A stretch of 7,888 nucleotides of DNA from Candidatus Omnitrophota bacterium (GTDB taxonomy: Bacteria > Omnitrophota > Gorgyraeia > B26-G9): the NCBI GenBank assembly GCA_028718845.1, contig JAQULA010000074.1, positions 1 through 7,888 on the forward strand. Reading direction: 5' to 3'. Made by a program: the position numbers and the translations under genes. Positions 6,766 through 7,888 of this stretch are shown here, in pieces (the first letter of the stretch is position 1; each line of letters opens with the position of its first letter). The notes under the pieces were generated by a model, which had not been told where the DNA came from, ran no database searches, and saw only the letters and a program-made list of their open reading frames with translations.

Positions 6766-6794
6766 ATTGTATATCCGGAAAAACAAATAGGCAA
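6766..6794 (-). promoter_or_regulatory. Sigma70-type promoter for GIY-YIG gene and mgtA
   Basis: Minus-strand TTGCCT (6789-6794; four of six to TTGACA) and TACAAT (6766-6771; five of six to TATAAT) are separated by the optimal 17 bases. Predicted transcription start is near 6758-6760, essentially at the upstream ATG of the GIY-YIG frame. This supports the GTG start 27 bases further in. The promoter sits just after the hairpin that ends the permease gene. Confidence 0.55.
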
Positions 6795-6824
6795 GAAAAT
6801 AGAAGCGGCGCAAATCGATAAGAT

Positions 6825-6865
6825 AAAAATTACCGGCAACGCATTTTCCATGAACGTTGCTCCGG
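6825..6865 (-). terminator. Intrinsic terminator after the MacB-type permease gene
   Basis: Minus-strand GCAACG (6855-6860) pairs with CGTTGC (6836-6841). An inner CAT/ATG extension closes on a GGAAA loop, and an outer CCG/CGG extension forms across a two-base bulge. TAATTTTTA follows the second arm. It lies about 40 bases past the permease stop. Bulges make it less than ideal, but position and T-run fit termination. Confidence 0.5.
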
Positions 6866-6903
6866 GTTTAGGCATGCAGCTTGAGGATTGCGGCCTGCGG
6901 CGG

Positions 6904-7888
6904 TTATTCGTACCGCAAGGCTTCGATCGGATTGAGCTCGGAGGCCTGTTTTGCCGGCCAAAGGCCGAAGACCACGCCGACAATCAGCGAAAATATCGTG
7001 GATAACAACACCGAAAACAGCGAAACCTTTACCGTCCATCCGGCGGCAAGGGTTATCAAAAAAGATACGGCGCTTCCCAGCACAATTCCGCTTATTCCTC
7101 CGATAAACGACATCAGCACCGCCTCGATCAGGAACTGGACCAGGATATCCTTGTTATTGGCTCCGATTGCCTTACGCAAACCGATTTCCCGGGTGCGTTC
7201 AGTCACCGAAACCAGCATGATATTCATAATCCCGATCCCGCCGACCAGCAGCGAGATCGCCGCGATGGAGCCCAGCAGCAGGGACATCGTTTTCGTGGTC
7301 GTTTCCAATGTGGTTTTGATATCGGACATATTCCGGATCTCAAACGAATCCTCTTCATTCTCTTTGCTGACCCGGTGCAGCTTAACCAGTAATTTCCGAA
7401 TTTCCTGCTGCGCTGGTTCAACCAAAGCGGCGTTTTTTACTTCCACAAATATGGTATCGATATACTGCAGGCCGAAAACCCGGAACATCGCGGTAGTGAC
7501 CGGGATCATCACGGTATCGTCCTGGTCATGGAAAGCGTTCGCTCCTTTTACCGGAAGGATACCGATAACCTTAAAATTAATCCGGTTGATCTTGACCGAC
7601 TCTCCCACCGGGTTTTTATCGCCGAACAATTCTTTAACAACGGTCATTCCCAGTAAAACCACCTTTTCCCGCATCCGGATCTCCGGTTCGGTAAAAAAAC
7701 GGCCGACCACCGGAACCGATGCCCGCATCACCGCGTAATCCTCCCCTACCCCTTCTACCGACGTATTCCAGTTTTTATCGGCATAAACCATCTGCCCCCG
7801 GCCGCGCACATCCGGGCTGACCCGCGCGACCACGCCGGTAAGTTTTTCAATCGCGGTAACATCCTGGAAGGTAAACCGGGTGGTTGCC
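6904..7888 (-). CDS. MacB-type ABC transporter permease, C-terminal part (5' end outside window)
   Basis: The frame is open to the right edge, so 327 C-terminal residues of a longer protein are visible. A GTG at 7831-7833 is an internal Val codon, not the start. The visible N-terminal part is the end of the periplasmic MacB core domain, with DDTVMIPVTTAMFRVFG around 124-140 as the typical closing region. The FtsX domain follows: one helix at about 201-224, then VTERTREIGLRKAIGA (228-243), which contacts the ATPase, then helices at about 251-278 and 289-310, ending in PIEALRYE. This architecture belongs to transporters that work by mechanotransmission across the inner membrane, often with a MacA-like periplasmic partner, exporting antibiotics, peptides or lipoprotein-like substrates. 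No ATPase or MacA gene is visible; they would be expected upstream, outside the window. Substrate cannot be inferred. Transcription probably ends at the hairpin about 40 bases downstream. Confidence 0.92.
   Translation of the reverse strand, partial: ATTRFTFQDVTAIEKLTGVVARVSPDVRGRGQMVYADKNWNTSVEGVGEDYAVMRASVPVVGRFFTEPEIRMREKVVLLGMTVVKELFGDKNPVGESVKINRINFKVIGILPVKGANAFHDQDDTVMIPVTTAMFRVFGLQYIDTIFVEVKNAALVEPAQQEIRKLLVKLHRVSKENEEDSFEIRNMSDIKTTLETTTKTMSLLLGSIAAISLLVGGIGIMNIMLVSVTERTREIGLRKAIGANNKDILVQFLIEAVLMSFIGGISGIVLGSAVSFLITLAAGWTVKVSLFSVLLSTIFSLIVGVVFGLWPAKQASELNPIEALRYE

Noticed and set aside
6594..6850. Minus-strand frame starting MENALPVIFILSIC, hydrophobic like a signal or membrane segment, with GGAG 8 bases upstream
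   Set aside because: It overlaps the GIY-YIG gene in another frame for more than half its length, and its start lies in the loop of the terminator hairpin. The hydrophobic look comes from the T-rich tail and promoter region. Its C-terminal half is a frame shadow.
6881..7738. Long plus-strand open frame opposite the MacB-type permease
   Set aside because: Antisense shadow of a clear FtsX-domain gene, rich in Ser, Thr and Ile with no family motif.
7831..7833. GTG as the start of the permease gene
   Set aside because: The same frame stays open for 18 more codons to the window edge with MacB-like sequence, and no ribosome binding site precedes the GTG. The gene is cut by the window.

Overview
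All supportable genes in this window lie on the minus strand, so the biological order runs from high to low coordinates. Base composition looks balanced to mildly GC-rich by eye. Genes are tightly packed and mostly have purine-rich Shine-Dalgarno sites, with both ATG and GTG starts, so this is a bacterium. The desulforedoxin plus rubrerythrin pair points to an anaerobe or microaerophile that copes with transient oxygen or peroxide. A lineage such as Omnitrophota, Elusimicrobiota or Desulfobacterota would fit, but the sequence does not settle this. I see no mobile element, CRISPR array, tRNA or rRNA.

Right end (about 6760-7888): the 3' part of a MacB-type ABC transporter permease enters from beyond the window. 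It is followed by a hairpin with a T-run and then a well-formed sigma70-type promoter. Middle right (3792-6757): that promoter drives a small GIY-YIG (UPF0213-type) nuclease-domain protein. A full-length MgtA-type P-type ATPase (851 aa) follows and ends in a good intrinsic terminator.

Middle left (2959-3726): an extended -10 promoter leads into a 41-residue stand-alone desulforedoxin at 3549-3674, which is short and easily missed. Rubrerythrin follows 11 bases later. Together they look like a peroxide/oxygen-defence module, with a small rubredoxin-type iron protein next to a peroxide-reducing diiron protein.

Left (130-2939): three short-spaced genes follow rubrerythrin with no visible terminator. 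They are an alpha/beta hydrolase of the proline-iminopeptidase-like group, a PaaK-like adenylate-forming enzyme, and an S51 (PepE/cyanophycinase-like) peptidase homologue that appears to lack the usual acidic triad residue. The run from desulforedoxin to the S51 protein may be one five-gene transcript. The hydrolase-ligase-peptidase trio is the least explained part of the window and could be a small activation/hydrolysis pathway of unknown substrate. At the extreme left a consensus promoter and a strong ribosome binding site introduce another gene, of which only the first three codons are present.
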